Shown piece after piece: positions 36,123 through 49,710 of a stretch of 64,000 bases of DNA. Origin of the DNA: Pseudomonas grandcourensis (GTDB taxonomy: Bacteria; Pseudomonadota; Gammaproteobacteria; Pseudomonadales; Pseudomonadaceae). Within the stretch, counting starts at the first letter, position 1. Every line of letters starts with the position of its first letter. Under the pieces are notes generated by a model, which had not been told where the DNA came from, did no database searches, and saw only the letters and a list, made by a program, of their open reading frames with translations. The DNA lies in the NCBI RefSeq assembly GCF_039909015.1, contig NZ_CP150919.1:6300501-6364500 (forward strand), written 5' to 3'. Made by a program: the position numbers and the translations under genes.

Positions 36123-37118
36123 ATGAATTTACGCGTGCCTTCCATTCAACATGACGATTGCGATGAGCTGGCAGCCTTGTGCAAGGCCGGCGGCGATCCC
36201 CTGCGGTTGAATGTATTGCGCGCACTGGCCAACGACTCGTTCGGCGTACTGGAACTGGCGCAGATCTTCGGCATCGGCCAGTCAGGCATGAGCCACCACC
36301 TCAAGGTACTGGCCCAGGCCGATCTGGTGGCGACCCGCCGTGAAGGCAATGCGATTTTCTACCGTCGCGCCCTGCCCCACACCGAACTGCTGGGCGGCAA
36401 ATTGCACGCAGCCCTGCTCGAAGAAGTGGACAACCTGACGCTGCCGACCGACGTACAGTCGCGCATCACCCAGGTCCATGGGCAACGGGCGGCCGCCAGC
36501 CAGGACTTTTTCTCACGGGTGGCGGAGAAGTTTCGCGCCCAGCAGGACTTGATCGCCGGCCTGCCGCAATACCGCGAAAGCGTGGTGGCCCTGCTCGACA
36601 AGCTGAGCTTCGACAAAGACGCCACGGCCATTGAAGTCGGCCCCGGCGATGGCGCATTCCTGCCGGAACTGGCGCGCCGCTTCGCGCAAGTCACGGCGCT
36701 GGATAACAGCAGCGCAATGCTCGAACTGGCGCGCCAGGTCTGCGAACGCGACAAGCTGACTAACGTTAGCCTGCAACTGGCCGATGCATTGAACGGCGTC
36801 AGCCTCAAGGCCGATTGCGTTGTACTGAACATGGTGCTGCACCATTTTGCCGCGCCGGCCGATGCGCTCAAGCACATGGCCAATTTGCTGCAACCAGGCG
36901 GTAGCCTGTTAGTGACAGAGTTATGTAGCCACAACCAGAGTTGGGCCAAGGAGGCCTGCGGTGATCTCTGGCTGGGGTTTGAACAGGACGATCTGGCCCG
37001 TTGGGCCACCGCTGCGGGACTCGTTCCCGGGGAAAGCCTCTATGTAGGCTTACGTAATGGTTTCCAGATCCAGGTCCGCCATTTTCAGCGACCGGCTGGC
37101 GACACTCACCATCGGTAA
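36123..37118 (+). CDS. sahR: ArsR-family regulator with methyltransferase domain (SahR type)
   Basis: A 331-aa fusion: ArsR winged helix at about residues 12-95 (DPLRLNVLRALANDSFGVLELAQIFGIGQSGMSHHLKVLAQADLV) and a class I SAM-methyltransferase fold at about 145-260 (AIEVGPGDGAFLPELARRFAQVTALDNSSAMLELAR). It matches the PA0547 position next to metK. In the SahR regulon described in Proteobacteria the effector is S-adenosylhomocysteine; the methyltransferase-like domain may be the SAH/SAM sensor here, which is inference. metK starts 18 bases downstream, so they are cotranscribed. Confidence 0.78.
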   Translation: MNLRVPSIQHDDCDELAALCKAGGDPLRLNVLRALANDSFGVLELAQIFGIGQSGMSHHLKVLAQADLVATRREGNAIFYRRALPHTELLGGKLHAALLEEVDNLTLPTDVQSRITQVHGQRAAASQDFFSRVAEKFRAQQDLIAGLPQYRESVVALLDKLSFDKDATAIEVGPGDGAFLPELARRFAQVTALDNSSAMLELARQVCERDKLTNVSLQLADALNGVSLKADCVVLNMVLHHFAAPADALKHMANLLQPGGSLLVTELCSHNQSWAKEACGDLWLGFEQDDLARWATAAGLVPGESLYVGLRNGFQIQVRHFQRPAGDTHHR

Positions 37119-37136
37119 TTTCAGGAAAACATCGAG

Positions 37137-38327
<1,191 letters not shown>

Positions 38328-38347
38328 GACTTCCCCGCAACACCCGA

Positions 38348-38380
38348 AGCCCCGCACGGTTCGCGCCTTGCGGGGCTTTT
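38348..38380 (+). terminator. rho-independent terminator of metK
   Basis: AGCCCCGCA (38348-38356) pairs with TGCGGGGCT (38369-38377), then TTT, 20 bases after the metK stop. Confidence 0.92.
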
Positions 38381-38411
38381 TATTGCCTTGTGTTTGAGAC
38401 CGCGTAGTCAC

Positions 38412-38433
38412 CTTCGCGAGCAAGCTCGCGAAG
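38412..38433. repeat. single family B REP hairpin
   Basis: CTTCGCGAGCAAGCTCGCGAAG, a 22-bp palindrome between metK and ligB; a near copy lies at 40749-40770. Confidence 0.8.
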
Positions 38434-38496
38434 AGGCCAGCACAGACACCGGAAATACCCGGCAAAACACCCCCTCGCTGCACCAACTGATACTGA

Positions 38497-40215
<1,719 letters not shown>

Positions 40216-40311
40216 CTGCCTGCCCTGCGCCCACCGGGAACCCCAGGGGACCGCTGGGCTCCAACAAGCCATTGCCACACCGGCCTGCTTGCATTCCTAC
40301 ATGGAGCTTTT

Positions 40312-40707
40312 ATGAAATTTCTTTCACCGCTCGCCCTGTTGACCCTTTGCAGCGTGCTGGCCACCCCGTTGATGGCGGACGAGGAAGCACCGGGGCTGAC
40401 CGGTTGCGCCGCCAAGAAGCAAGGTATCGTCAACCAGATCGAATTGGCAAAGGTCCACGGCAACGCCGACCAGCAGGCTGGCCTGGAAAAAGCCCTGAGC
40501 GAAGTCGAAGCGAACTGTACCGACGCCTCGCTGAAGAAGGAACGGGAAAACAAGGTGCTCGACGCCAAGCACGAAGTCAGCAAGCGTCAGGCGGACCTCG
40601 ACAAGGCCATGAGCAAAGGCGACCCCGACAGGATCAACAAGCGCAAAGACAAACTCGCCGATGCCCGCAAGGAATTGCAGAACGCACTGGATGAGCTGGA
40701 TAAATAA
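40312..40707 (+). CDS. DUF1090 periplasmic protein (YqjC-like)
   Basis: A 131-aa protein with a signal peptide (FLSPLALLTLCSVLATPLMADEE, cleavage near residue 22) and a highly charged helical region (about 60-131: KKERENKVLDAKHEVSKRQADLDKAM...) likely to form a coiled coil. Two cysteines (TGCAAKKQ and EANCTD) may pair. DUF1090 members have no known function. It follows ligB by about 100 bp on the same strand with its own GGAGC site. Confidence 0.85.
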   Translation: MKFLSPLALLTLCSVLATPLMADEEAPGLTGCAAKKQGIVNQIELAKVHGNADQQAGLEKALSEVEANCTDASLKKERENKVLDAKHEVSKRQADLDKAMSKGDPDRINKRKDKLADARKELQNALDELDK

Positions 40708-40748
40708 GAACGGATAACGAACAAAGATTTCGGTGTTGCCGAAGCAGT

Positions 40749-40770
40749 CTTCGCGAGCCTGCTCGCGAAG
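40749..40770. repeat. single family B REP hairpin
   Basis: CTTCGCGAGCCTGCTCGCGAAG, 22-bp palindrome between the convergent DUF1090 and cytochrome genes. Confidence 0.8.
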
Positions 40771-40793
40771 AAGCCAGACCGGGCACCGCTGGG

Positions 40794-41243
40794 TCAATGA
40801 TCCCGAAACGCCTTATGACAAGCACTGCAAGCATCTTCGACTTTCTGCACCGCCGGCCCCAGGTTGCTGGCCTTGTAGGGTTGAACCTGACTGGCGATCA
40901 CCAATTCACCGGTGGCGCTTTCAAGATCGCGGGCCATTGCCTGAAAGCGTGTCTGCTGCTCCCAGACATCGCTCTTGGCGCTGGTGTGTTCTTCTTCGCG
41001 CACTTGCGGGAAATGCTGCCACGGCTCACGGGACAACGCATCGAGCTTCACCGCGCCCTCGGCGAACTTCGGGCCATCGAACGCAATGCGTCCACGCAAC
41101 ATGCCGCCCAGGTCTTCGCCAGTCTTGAGCATCTGCTTGAAAATGGCCTTGCGCTGGCCGAGCGGCGAGTTGGGGTCGACACCGCCACAAGCGGACAACG
41201 TCAGGCAGGCCAGCAATACAACAGAAAGTCTTTTAAGAGTCAT
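40794..41243 (-). CDS. cytochrome c556/c'-type lipoprotein
   Basis: A 149-aa protein with lipoprotein signal (VVLLACLTLSAC, Cys about 19) and a C-terminal haem-c motif CSACH (139-143), the layout of cytochrome c'/c556 four-helix proteins. QMLKTGEDLGGMLRG near residues 37-51 offers the axial-ligand helix. It would be tethered in the cell envelope and carry electrons or bind small gases; the partner is unknown. Confidence 0.85.
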   Translation of the reverse strand: MTLKRLSVVLLACLTLSACGGVDPNSPLGQRKAIFKQMLKTGEDLGGMLRGRIAFDGPKFAEGAVKLDALSREPWQHFPQVREEEHTSAKSDVWEQQTRFQAMARDLESATGELVIASQVQPYKASNLGPAVQKVEDACSACHKAFRDH

Positions 41244-41371
41244 GGTGGCTTCAGGTCACGGGAAACGGCGGCCAGTATCCTCGCGTCATCGGCAAAGACC
41301 AATAGCCCTATTATCAACAAGGGTTGCTTGAGTACATGGAGTTCTCAGGCAACCGGCAAAGGAATCACTCC

Positions 41372-42544
41372 ATGAACAGCCGTTTCAAGGCCTGGCGTCA
41401 CAGCCTGGCCTGGACCCTGCCGATGGTGGCCCTGCTCGCAGGCTGCACCGGTGGCGACAAACAACAACCGAAAACCCACGCCCTGGCCACCTACTCCAGC
41501 GCCACATGGGAAGCGCTACCGGCGGTGTCCGACAGCGACCTGGTCGCCGGTTTCGGTTCCTGGCGTAGCGCCTGCACCCGACTCAAGGCCGACCCGGTCT
41601 GGGGTGGCACCTGTGCCTCAGCTGCCAACGTGCCGCAAACCGCCAGCGACATTCGCGGTTTTCTCAAACAGAACCTCGATGTCTATGGCCTGCGGGCCGC
41701 CAACGACAACCCCAACGGCCTGATTACCGGCTACTACGAACCGGTGTATCCCGGGAGTCTGACCCAGACCGGCACTGCCAATGTCCCGGTCTATGGCGTC
41801 CCCGAAGACATGATCATCGTCGCCCTCGACAGTATTTACCCTGAACTCAAGGGCAAGCGCCTGCGCGGGCGACTCGAAGGTCGCGTGCTCAAGCCGTACG
41901 ACGATGCAGCAACCATCGAAACCAAAGGAGTCAAGGCGCCGGTCGTGGCCTGGCTGACCGATCCGATGAACCTGCAGTTCCTGCAAATCCAGGGTTCGGG
42001 TCGTATCCAGCTCGACAATGGTCGCCAGCTGCGCATCGCTTACGCCGATCAGAACGGCCATCCGTATCGACCGATCGGCCGCTGGCTGGTGGAACAGGGC
42101 GAGTTGAAAAAAGAAGACGTGACCATGGGCGCCATCAGCACCTGGGCCAAAGCCAATCCGTCGCGGATTCCTGAACTGCTCGGCAGCAACCCCAGCTACG
42201 TGTTCTTCACCCGCAACCCGGACAGCAACGAAGGTCCGCGCGGCTCGCTGAACGTACCGTTGACCGCCGGTTACAGCGCGGCGGTGGATCGCAAGGTGAT
42301 TCCGCTGGGCAGTCTGTTGTGGCTGTCCACCACCAAACCGGACGGCACGGCCCTGGTACGCCCCGTGGCAGCACAGGACACCGGCGGCGCCATTGCCGGC
42401 GAGGTCCGGGCGGATCTGTTCTGGGGTACCGGCGATGCGGCCGGGCAACTGGCCGGGGACATGAAACAGCAGGGACAGATCTGGATGCTCTGGCCCAAAG
42501 GTGCGACGTTGCCACAAGTGCCGCAGGTGGCGGACAAACTTTAA
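41372..42544 (+). CDS. mltA: membrane-bound lytic murein transglycosylase A
   Basis: A 390-aa outer-membrane lipoprotein (lipobox LLAGC, Cys about 25) that cleaves peptidoglycan to anhydromuropeptides. The MltA domain shows LITGYYEPVYPGS and FLQIQGSGRIQLDNG; the 3D domain at the end shows PVAAQDTGGAIAGEVRADLFWGTG, where the Asp of QDTGGAI is the catalytic acid. AAAGGAA precedes the ATG at 41372; a 16-codon extension is rejected because the signal peptide would be internal. Confidence 0.95.
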   Translation: MNSRFKAWRHSLAWTLPMVALLAGCTGGDKQQPKTHALATYSSATWEALPAVSDSDLVAGFGSWRSACTRLKADPVWGGTCASAANVPQTASDIRGFLKQNLDVYGLRAANDNPNGLITGYYEPVYPGSLTQTGTANVPVYGVPEDMIIVALDSIYPELKGKRLRGRLEGRVLKPYDDAATIETKGVKAPVVAWLTDPMNLQFLQIQGSGRIQLDNGRQLRIAYADQNGHPYRPIGRWLVEQGELKKEDVTMGAISTWAKANPSRIPELLGSNPSYVFFTRNPDSNEGPRGSLNVPLTAGYSAAVDRKVIPLGSLLWLSTTKPDGTALVRPVAAQDTGGAIAGEVRADLFWGTGDAAGQLAGDMKQQGQIWMLWPKGATLPQVPQVADKL

Positions 42545-42549
42545 CGTCA

Positions 42550-42624
42550 AAAGATCGCAGGCTTCGCCAGCCCCTACAGGCACACTCGACACCCGGTAGG
42601 AGCTGGCGAAGCCTGCGATCCTTT
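42550..42624. repeat. inverted repeat, family C (GATCGCAGGCTTCGCCAGC type)
   Basis: AAAGATCGCAGGCTTCGCCA at the left and TGGCGAAGCCTGCGATCCTT at the right, about 35 bp apart, between the convergent mltA and MAPEG genes. Copies lie at 46232 and 49538. Confidence 0.85.
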
Positions 42625-42634
42625 GATCTTGCCT

Positions 42635-43018
42635 TTAAACCGACAACACAAAGAAACTCACGATCAACCCCATCCCCACGAACCACATCAACGACCTTAG
42701 CGTCGCCAGGTCCGTCAGATAGAAAATGATGTAGAGCAGACGGCTGGTGATGAACAACACGGACAATACATTGATTGTCACCAATTCGGCGTTGCCCGCC
42801 AGGTGCGCCACGATCACCGCGGCAGCAAATGCCGGCGTCACTTCAAAACTGTTCAGCTGCGCCGCGTTCGCCCGCTTGGCCAAACCCTCCAGGGAATCGA
42901 GAAACCCTCGTGGATCATGATTGTCTTTCAGACTGTACCCGCCACTGACCTTCGCGACACCCGTGCACAGATACGGCAGGAAAATCGCAATCAAAATGCA
43001 CCACAGAGCAACCGTCAT
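42635..43018 (-). CDS. MAPEG-family membrane protein
   Basis: A 127-aa protein with four hydrophobic segments (about 3-20, 57-75, 80-100, 106-126) and the MAPEG-like FEVTPAFAAAVIVAHLAG and SRLLYIIFYL stretches. Bacterial members are of unknown substrate; eukaryotic ones handle glutathione and eicosanoids. It starts 31 bp after the end of the EamA gene on the same strand and is probably cotranscribed. Confidence 0.82.
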   Translation of the reverse strand: MTVALWCILIAIFLPYLCTGVAKVSGGYSLKDNHDPRGFLDSLEGLAKRANAAQLNSFEVTPAFAAAVIVAHLAGNAELVTINVLSVLFITSRLLYIIFYLTDLATLRSLMWFVGMGLIVSFFVLSV

Positions 43019-43049
43019 AAAGCAGTCCCTTTTTCACGTTTCAGAACAG

Positions 43050-43883
43050 TCAAAATTTCATGACCAATATACCGATCAGCACCAGCCCACAGGCCAAGAG
43101 GCGCGGCCCGCCAAAAGGTTCTTTGAGGTAACGCATACCGAACAGCACCACCAGGATCACACTGATCTCGCGCAGCGCCGCCGCCTCGGCAATCGAACCC
43201 AGTTGCATCGCCCACAGCACCAGAGCGTAGCTGAACAACACGCAAAACCCGACGGCCAGGCCCAGTCGCCACTGCTCGCGCCAGAACAACATGAACGCGG
43301 GTCGTTTGCGCACCAACGCCAACAGCGGAAACGGCCAGGCGCTGAGCAAGGTGACCCAGACCAGGTAATCCAGTGGATGGGACCAGCGCCGCAATGCCTG
43401 CCCGTCGATGTAGGTGTAGCAACCGATGCACAGGCCGATCAGCGCCACCACCGGCAACATCGACCACGGCAAACGCGCTCCACCTCCGCCCTGCCAGAGC
43501 AGGCACAGCATGCCGAACGGGATCAGCAGGATGCCGAATATCTGCTGATGGGTCAGCACTTCCCCGGCAAAGATCAGCGTCAGCGCCAGCACCACCAACG
43601 GTGACAGGCCGCGCATCAATGGATAGACCAGCCCGAGGTCGCCGACCCGATAGGCCTGGATCAGCAAATAGCGATAGAGCAACTCGAACGCCGCCGACGC
43701 CAGGATCCACGGCCAGATCTCCAGCGGCGGCACGCTCAGGAACGGCAGCATCAGCACGACAAAGAGCAGCGCCACGCTGTCCATGCAGGCCACCACCAAC
43801 AGTCGCTCCGCACTGAACTTGATCAGGGTATTCCACGCCGCATGCAACAGCGCCGCCACCAACACCAACGCCGTCGCAAGCAC
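43050..43883 (-). CDS. EamA/DMT-superfamily transporter
   Basis: A 277-aa inner-membrane protein with ten hydrophobic segments in two EamA repeats (residues about 1-130 and 145-277). The N-terminal VAALLHAAWNTLIKFSAE and the C-terminal AALREISVILVVLFGMRYLKEPFGGPRLLACGLVLIGI are typical. The substrate is unknown, likely a small metabolite. It begins with GTG, 8 bases after AGGGAG. Confidence 0.85.
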   Translation of the reverse strand: MLATALVLVAALLHAAWNTLIKFSAERLLVVACMDSVALLFVVLMLPFLSVPPLEIWPWILASAAFELLYRYLLIQAYRVGDLGLVYPLMRGLSPLVVLALTLIFAGEVLTHQQIFGILLIPFGMLCLLWQGGGGARLPWSMLPVVALIGLCIGCYTYIDGQALRRWSHPLDYLVWVTLLSAWPFPLLALVRKRPAFMLFWREQWRLGLAVGFCVLFSYALVLWAMQLGSIAEAAALREISVILVVLFGMRYLKEPFGGPRLLACGLVLIGILVMKF

Positions 43884-44101
43884 GGCCTACTCCCTTTGTT
43901 GTCTCCACGATCTTTGTAGGGGCGCAGAGAATTGATTCGCCATATTTCAGTGGCTGTTTATACTGCAAACGACCACGCCACACTCAGTTGCGCACAGACT
44001 AATTCCAATAAAAATTCCTCCCGTCCCGCTCTCGTCGAGAACGGTCGTCGGCCTGCGTATGCCTGATCACAGCGTCAAGACTACCGACAGAGACCTTGCG
44101 C

Positions 44102-45271
44102 ATGCCACTCGCTTTGCTTGCCCTCGCTGTTGCCGCCTTCGGCATCGGCACAACCGAATTCGTCATCATGGGTCTTTTGCCCGATGTCGCCCGCGACCTC
44201 AGCGTGAGCATTCCCGATGCCGGATTGCTGATCACCGGCTACGCCCTGGGCGTGGTGTTCGGTGCACCGATCCTCGCGGTCGGCACCGCCAACATGCCGC
44301 GCAAGGCCACGCTGCTAGGCATGACGCTGATGTTCATCCTCGGCAACATGCTCTGCGCGCTGGCGCCGAACTACGCCACGCTGATGGCCGCGCGCGTGAT
44401 CACGGCGCTGTGCCACGGCGCATTTTTCGGCATCGGTTCGGTGGTGGCTGCCGGGCTGGTAGCCCCCAACAAGCGGGCTCAGGCGATTGCCATGATGTTC
44501 ACCGGCCTGACCCTGGCCAACGTGCTCGGCGTGCCGCTGGGCACAGCACTCGGGCAATACGCGGGCTGGCGCTCGACCTTCTGGGCGGTGTCGGTGATAG
44601 GGGTTCTGGCGGCGATTGCGCAATGGGTCTGGCTGCCGAAAAACATCGCGATGGATAAAGCCAACCTGGCCAGCGAGTTCAAGGTGCTGGGCAAGGCCAA
44701 TGTACTGCTGGCCCTGGGCATGAGTGTACTGGCCTCGACCAGCCTGTTCAGTGTGTTCACCTACATCGCGCCGATCCTGCAGGACATCACCGGCGTCAGC
44801 CCCCACGGCGTCACCCTCATGCTGCTGTTGTTCGGCGTGGGCTTGACCGCCGGCAGCATGCTCGGTGGTCGTCTGGCGGACAGCCGCTTGCTGCCTTCGC
44901 TGGTGGGCATGGCGCTGGCGGTGCTGGTGGTGCTGGCGGCGTTCACGCAAACCAGCCATTCGGTGATCCCGGCAGCCATCACACTGGTGTTGTGGGGGAC
45001 GTTTGCCTTCGCCCTGTGCCCGATCCTGCAACTGCTGATCATCGATCAGGCCCACGAGGCACCGAACCTGGGTTCGACCCTGAACCAGAGCGCCTTCAAC
45101 CTGGGCAACGCGGCCGGCGCCTGGATCGGCGGGCTGGTGGTGGCCAGCGGCGCCGATCTGGCGGACCTGCCCTGGACCGGCGCGCTGGTCAGCGGACTGA
45201 CTGTGGTGACTGCACTGTTCTTCATCTATCGCCAGCGTCGTGGAGCGGTTGCACTCGATGTGGCGGGCTGA
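44102..45271 (+). CDS. MFS transporter, DHA1 family (AraJ/YdhP-like)
   Basis: A 389-aa transporter with 12 hydrophobic segments. GIGTTEFVIMGLLPDVARDL in TM1, GVVFGAPILAVGTANMPRK after TM2 (a variant motif A) and the C-terminal GSTLNQSAFNLGNAAGAWIGG are typical of the sugar-efflux/YdhP group. The ATG at 44102 is taken; a TTG two codons earlier is possible. Substrate unknown. It is convergent with the next gene, with three bases between the stop codons. Confidence 0.85.
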   Translation: MPLALLALAVAAFGIGTTEFVIMGLLPDVARDLSVSIPDAGLLITGYALGVVFGAPILAVGTANMPRKATLLGMTLMFILGNMLCALAPNYATLMAARVITALCHGAFFGIGSVVAAGLVAPNKRAQAIAMMFTGLTLANVLGVPLGTALGQYAGWRSTFWAVSVIGVLAAIAQWVWLPKNIAMDKANLASEFKVLGKANVLLALGMSVLASTSLFSVFTYIAPILQDITGVSPHGVTLMLLLFGVGLTAGSMLGGRLADSRLLPSLVGMALAVLVVLAAFTQTSHSVIPAAITLVLWGTFAFALCPILQLLIIDQAHEAPNLGSTLNQSAFNLGNAAGAWIGGLVVASGADLADLPWTGALVSGLTVVTALFFIYRQRRGAVALDVAG

Positions 45272-45274
45272 ACA

Positions 45275-46171
45275 TCACCTGGATGGTTTTTTGATCTGCT
45301 GCGGATCGGGCGCCTCGCTCTGATCCGCCGATTGCTTCGGCATCCCGCTTTCGCTGCGAATCTGTGCATGGCTGATCAGCGCGAAAATAAAACTGCCACC
45401 GATGATGTTCCCCGCCAGCGTCGGCCCGGCGAACACCAGCCAGAAATCACGCCACGGCAACTCGCCGGCAAACACCAGATACGAAACCTCCAGCGAACCG
45501 ACCACGATGTGGGTGAAATCCCCCAGCGCCATGAGGTAGGTGATGAGGATGATGATCCACATCTTGGCGCTCTCCATGGACGGGATCATCCAGACCATGG
45601 TGGCGATCATCCATCCGGAAATGATGCCCTTGGCGAACATCTGGCTGGCGTGGTTTTCCATGACCTTGCGGCCGATATCGAGGAAGGCGACATCGGTCTT
45701 GCTGTCGAATATCGGCAGCTCCAGCATCACGTACGCCACCAGCAAGGTGCCACAGAGGTTGCCGACCAGCACCACCGTCCACAGCCGTAGCAGCCGGCCG
45801 AAGTTGGCCAGCGTCGGTTTGGTCATCACCGGCAGCACGGCGGTCAGGGTGTTTTCGGTGAACAGTTGCTGACGGGCGAGGATCACCGCGAGAAAACCGG
45901 CGCAATAACCGAAACTCGCGATCACCTTGAACCCCTCGCCATCCGGCAGGCGCGAATTGAGCAACCCCACGCCCATCAGCGACAGGCCCATGGTCAACCC
46001 CGCCGCCAGCGCCGACCACCACAACGCGCCAATGCTGCGGTCCAGCTCCTGATCGCCCTGGGTACGGATGATCTCGTGCAGCACCGCGGCACGGGGCGGC
46101 TGACTCTTTTCGACTTCGTGCTCTTCTTGCGCCGAAAGGTTCGGGGTCTTGCCGTCTTGTGCCGAGTTCAT
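45275..46171 (-). CDS. formate/nitrite transporter-family channel (YfdC-like)
   Basis: A 298-aa inner-membrane protein with six hydrophobic segments in the FNT fold. A soluble N-terminal extension of about 45 residues and the body WSALAAGLTMGLSLMG, ILARQQLFTENTLTAVLPVM and YLMALGDFTHIVVGSLEV resemble E. coli YfdC rather than FocA or NirC. It probably passes small anions; the substrate is not known. The Shine-Dalgarno site is weak. Confidence 0.83.
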   Translation of the reverse strand: MNSAQDGKTPNLSAQEEHEVEKSQPPRAAVLHEIIRTQGDQELDRSIGALWWSALAAGLTMGLSLMGVGLLNSRLPDGEGFKVIASFGYCAGFLAVILARQQLFTENTLTAVLPVMTKPTLANFGRLLRLWTVVLVGNLCGTLLVAYVMLELPIFDSKTDVAFLDIGRKVMENHASQMFAKGIISGWMIATMVWMIPSMESAKMWIIILITYLMALGDFTHIVVGSLEVSYLVFAGELPWRDFWLVFAGPTLAGNIIGGSFIFALISHAQIRSESGMPKQSADQSEAPDPQQIKKPSR

Positions 46172-46231
46172 GGGATGCGCAACCGGTGGCGGGCTATTTA
46201 GCTACGACCTGCGCCGATCAAGTTACGTTCG

Positions 46232-46333
46232 GTAGGAGCTGCCGAAGGCTGCGATTTTTTGACTTTGATCCTGGCGTCATCACTGACTGTTTAAAATCAA
46301 GATCAAAGGATCGCAGCCTGCGGCAGCTCCTAC
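46232..46333. repeat. inverted repeat, family C
   Basis: GTAGGAGCTGCCGAAGGCTG at the left and CGCAGCCTGCGGCAGCTCCT at the right, about 60 bp apart, downstream of the thioesterase gene and upstream of the FNT gene. Confidence 0.85.
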
Positions 46334-46343
46334 GGGGCTCGCA

Positions 46344-46748
46344 TTACGAGCCGGCGTCATCATCCTGGAACTGGTCTTTGACGTACTTGATTTCAGTCCG
46401 GCCGTGAGGCGCCGGCAAGCCGTCTTCACCGAGGTTCACGAACACCATTTTTTCGACGGTGAGGATGCTCTTGCGGGTGATCTTGTTGCGCACTTCACAC
46501 GTCAGGGTGATCGAAGTGCGGCCGAATTCGGTCGCCGTGATGCCCAGTTCGATGATGTCGCCCTGGCGCGAAGCGCTGACGAAGTTGATTTCGGAAATGT
46601 ACTTGGTGACCACACGCTGGTTGCCCAACTGAACGATGGCGTAGATCGCCGCCTCTTCGTCGATCCAGCGCAGCAGGCTGCCGCCGAACAACGTGCCGTT
46701 GGGGTTGAGGTCTTCGGGTTTTACCCATTTGCGGGTGTGGAAATTCAT
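46344..46748 (-). CDS. acyl-CoA thioesterase (hotdog fold)
   Basis: A 134-aa single hotdog domain of the YciA/acyl-CoA thioesterase group: NPNGTLFGGSLLRWIDEEAAIYA (about 15-37) is the diagnostic block with the catalytic acid in the DE pair. Hydrolyses acyl-CoA to free acid in the cytoplasm; chain-length preference unknown. AGGAG lies 7 bases before the ATG; upstream in-frame codons are rejected. It is divergent from ahcY. Confidence 0.85.
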   Translation of the reverse strand: MNFHTRKWVKPEDLNPNGTLFGGSLLRWIDEEAAIYAIVQLGNQRVVTKYISEINFVSASRQGDIIELGITATEFGRTSITLTCEVRNKITRKSILTVEKMVFVNLGEDGLPAPHGRTEIKYVKDQFQDDDAGS

Positions 46749-46868
46749 GTTCACTCCTGAGCGTCTTGCCGAATGATGCTGACCATCATGGCAGAGCCCG
46801 ACCCAGAGCTCTATTGAGCATCGTCTATGGTCTCGATTACCGTTCGGACATTGACCGACAGAAACGCT

Positions 46869-48482
<1,614 letters not shown>

Positions 48483-48508
48483 GAGCAGCTGCGAGTTGTG
48501 AGCTTCAA

Positions 48509-48542
48509 GCGGCAAACAAAGGCCATAAGCCGAATTTGCCGC
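48509..48542 (+). other. inverted repeat between ahcY and metF
   Basis: GCGGCAAA (48509-48516) and TTTGCCGC (48535-48542) form an 8-bp stem with an 18-base loop 27 bases after the ahcY stop. It may trim read-through to metF. The rest of the 189-bp gap has CAGCTTGCAGCTTG-type short repeats near 48637 and no gene. Confidence 0.5.
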
Positions 48543-48671
48543 ACGACGCTTAAAGCTTCGCCCAATTTTGCCAAATCAGTTTCAGGCAGCAGGCTCCAGG
48601 CCCAAGAGACAAGCGCACCTCCGCGTCTCTTGCAGCTTGCAGCTTGTTGCCTGTAACTGGAGGTCACCTCC

Positions 48672-49517
48672 ATGTCCCAAGATCGTCGCTACAGCTTCGA
48701 GTTCTTCCCTACGAAGACCGATGCCGGGCAAGAAAAGCTGCTCGCCACTGCTCGCCAGCTGGCCGCCTACAACCCTGACTTCTTCTCCTGCACCTACGGC
48801 GCCGGCGGTTCGACCCGTGATCGCACGCTGAACACCGTGTTGCAGCTCGAAAGCGAAGTCAAAATCCCTGCCGCCCCGCACCTGTCCTGCGTGGGAGATA
48901 GCAAAGCTGACCTGCGCGGCCTGCTGGCCCAGTACAAGGCCGCCGGCATCAAGCGTATCGTCGCCCTGCGCGGTGACCTGCCTTCGGGCATGGGCATGGC
49001 CAGCGGTGAAATGCGCCACGCCAATGATCTGGTTGAATTCATTCGTGAAGAAACCGGTGATCATTTCCACATCGAAGTCGCCGCTTACCCGGAAATGCAT
49101 CCGCAAGCGCGCAATTTCGAAGACGATGTTGCCAACTTCGTGCGCAAGGCCAAGGCTGGCGCCGACAGTGCGATCACCCAGTATTTCTTCAACGCCGACT
49201 GCTACTTCTACTTCGTGGAACGCGTGCGGGCGCTGGGCGTGAACATTCCGATCGTGCCGGGCATCATGCCGATCACCAACTACAGCAAGCTGGCGCGCTT
49301 CTCCGATGCCTGCGGTGCGGAAATCCCGCGCTGGATCCGCAAGCAACTGGAAGCCTACGGCGACGACACCCAGAGCATTCAGCGCTTTGGCGAACAGGTC
49401 ATCACCGAAATGTGCGAACAACTGCTGCAGGGTGGCGCTCCAGGGCTGCACTTCTACACCCTGAACCAGGCTGAAGCGAGCCTGGCGGTGTGGAACAACC
49501 TGAAGTTGCCGCGTTAA
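48672..49517 (+). CDS. metF: 5,10-methylenetetrahydrofolate reductase
   Basis: A 281-aa FAD enzyme reducing methylene-THF to methyl-THF, the methyl donor for remaking methionine. Family marks: YSFEFFPTKTDAGQEKL with the active Glu, SCTYGAGGSTRD, RIVALRGDLPSG, ITQYFFNADCYFYF and PGLHFYTLN at the end. CTGGAGG lies 9 bases before the ATG. With metK and ahcY in the same window it completes most of the methyl cycle; it may share the ahcY transcript. Confidence 0.97.
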   Translation: MSQDRRYSFEFFPTKTDAGQEKLLATARQLAAYNPDFFSCTYGAGGSTRDRTLNTVLQLESEVKIPAAPHLSCVGDSKADLRGLLAQYKAAGIKRIVALRGDLPSGMGMASGEMRHANDLVEFIREETGDHFHIEVAAYPEMHPQARNFEDDVANFVRKAKAGADSAITQYFFNADCYFYFVERVRALGVNIPIVPGIMPITNYSKLARFSDACGAEIPRWIRKQLEAYGDDTQSIQRFGEQVITEMCEQLLQGGAPGLHFYTLNQAEASLAVWNNLKLPR

Positions 49518-49537
49518 ACGTCGTTAAAGCACGATTA

Positions 49538-49613
49538 AAAGATCGCAGCCTGCGACAGCTCCTACAGAGAAATGTGTATTCCCTGCAGGAACTGTCGCAC
49601 GCTGCGATCTTTT
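49538..49613. repeat. inverted repeat, family C
   Basis: AAAAGATCGCAGCCTGCGAC at the left and GTCGCACGCTGCGATCTTTT at the right, after metF. The T-rich right end (ATCTTTTG) could also terminate transcription. Confidence 0.85.
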
Positions 49614-49710
49614 GCTTTCAACGCACTATTAATGTGCGGCAATCCACGGAGTTAGAGCATCTGCGGTCAGTTTCTGGCTCTTTCCGGTTTCTCGTCGTAA
49701 TCTCAAGCCC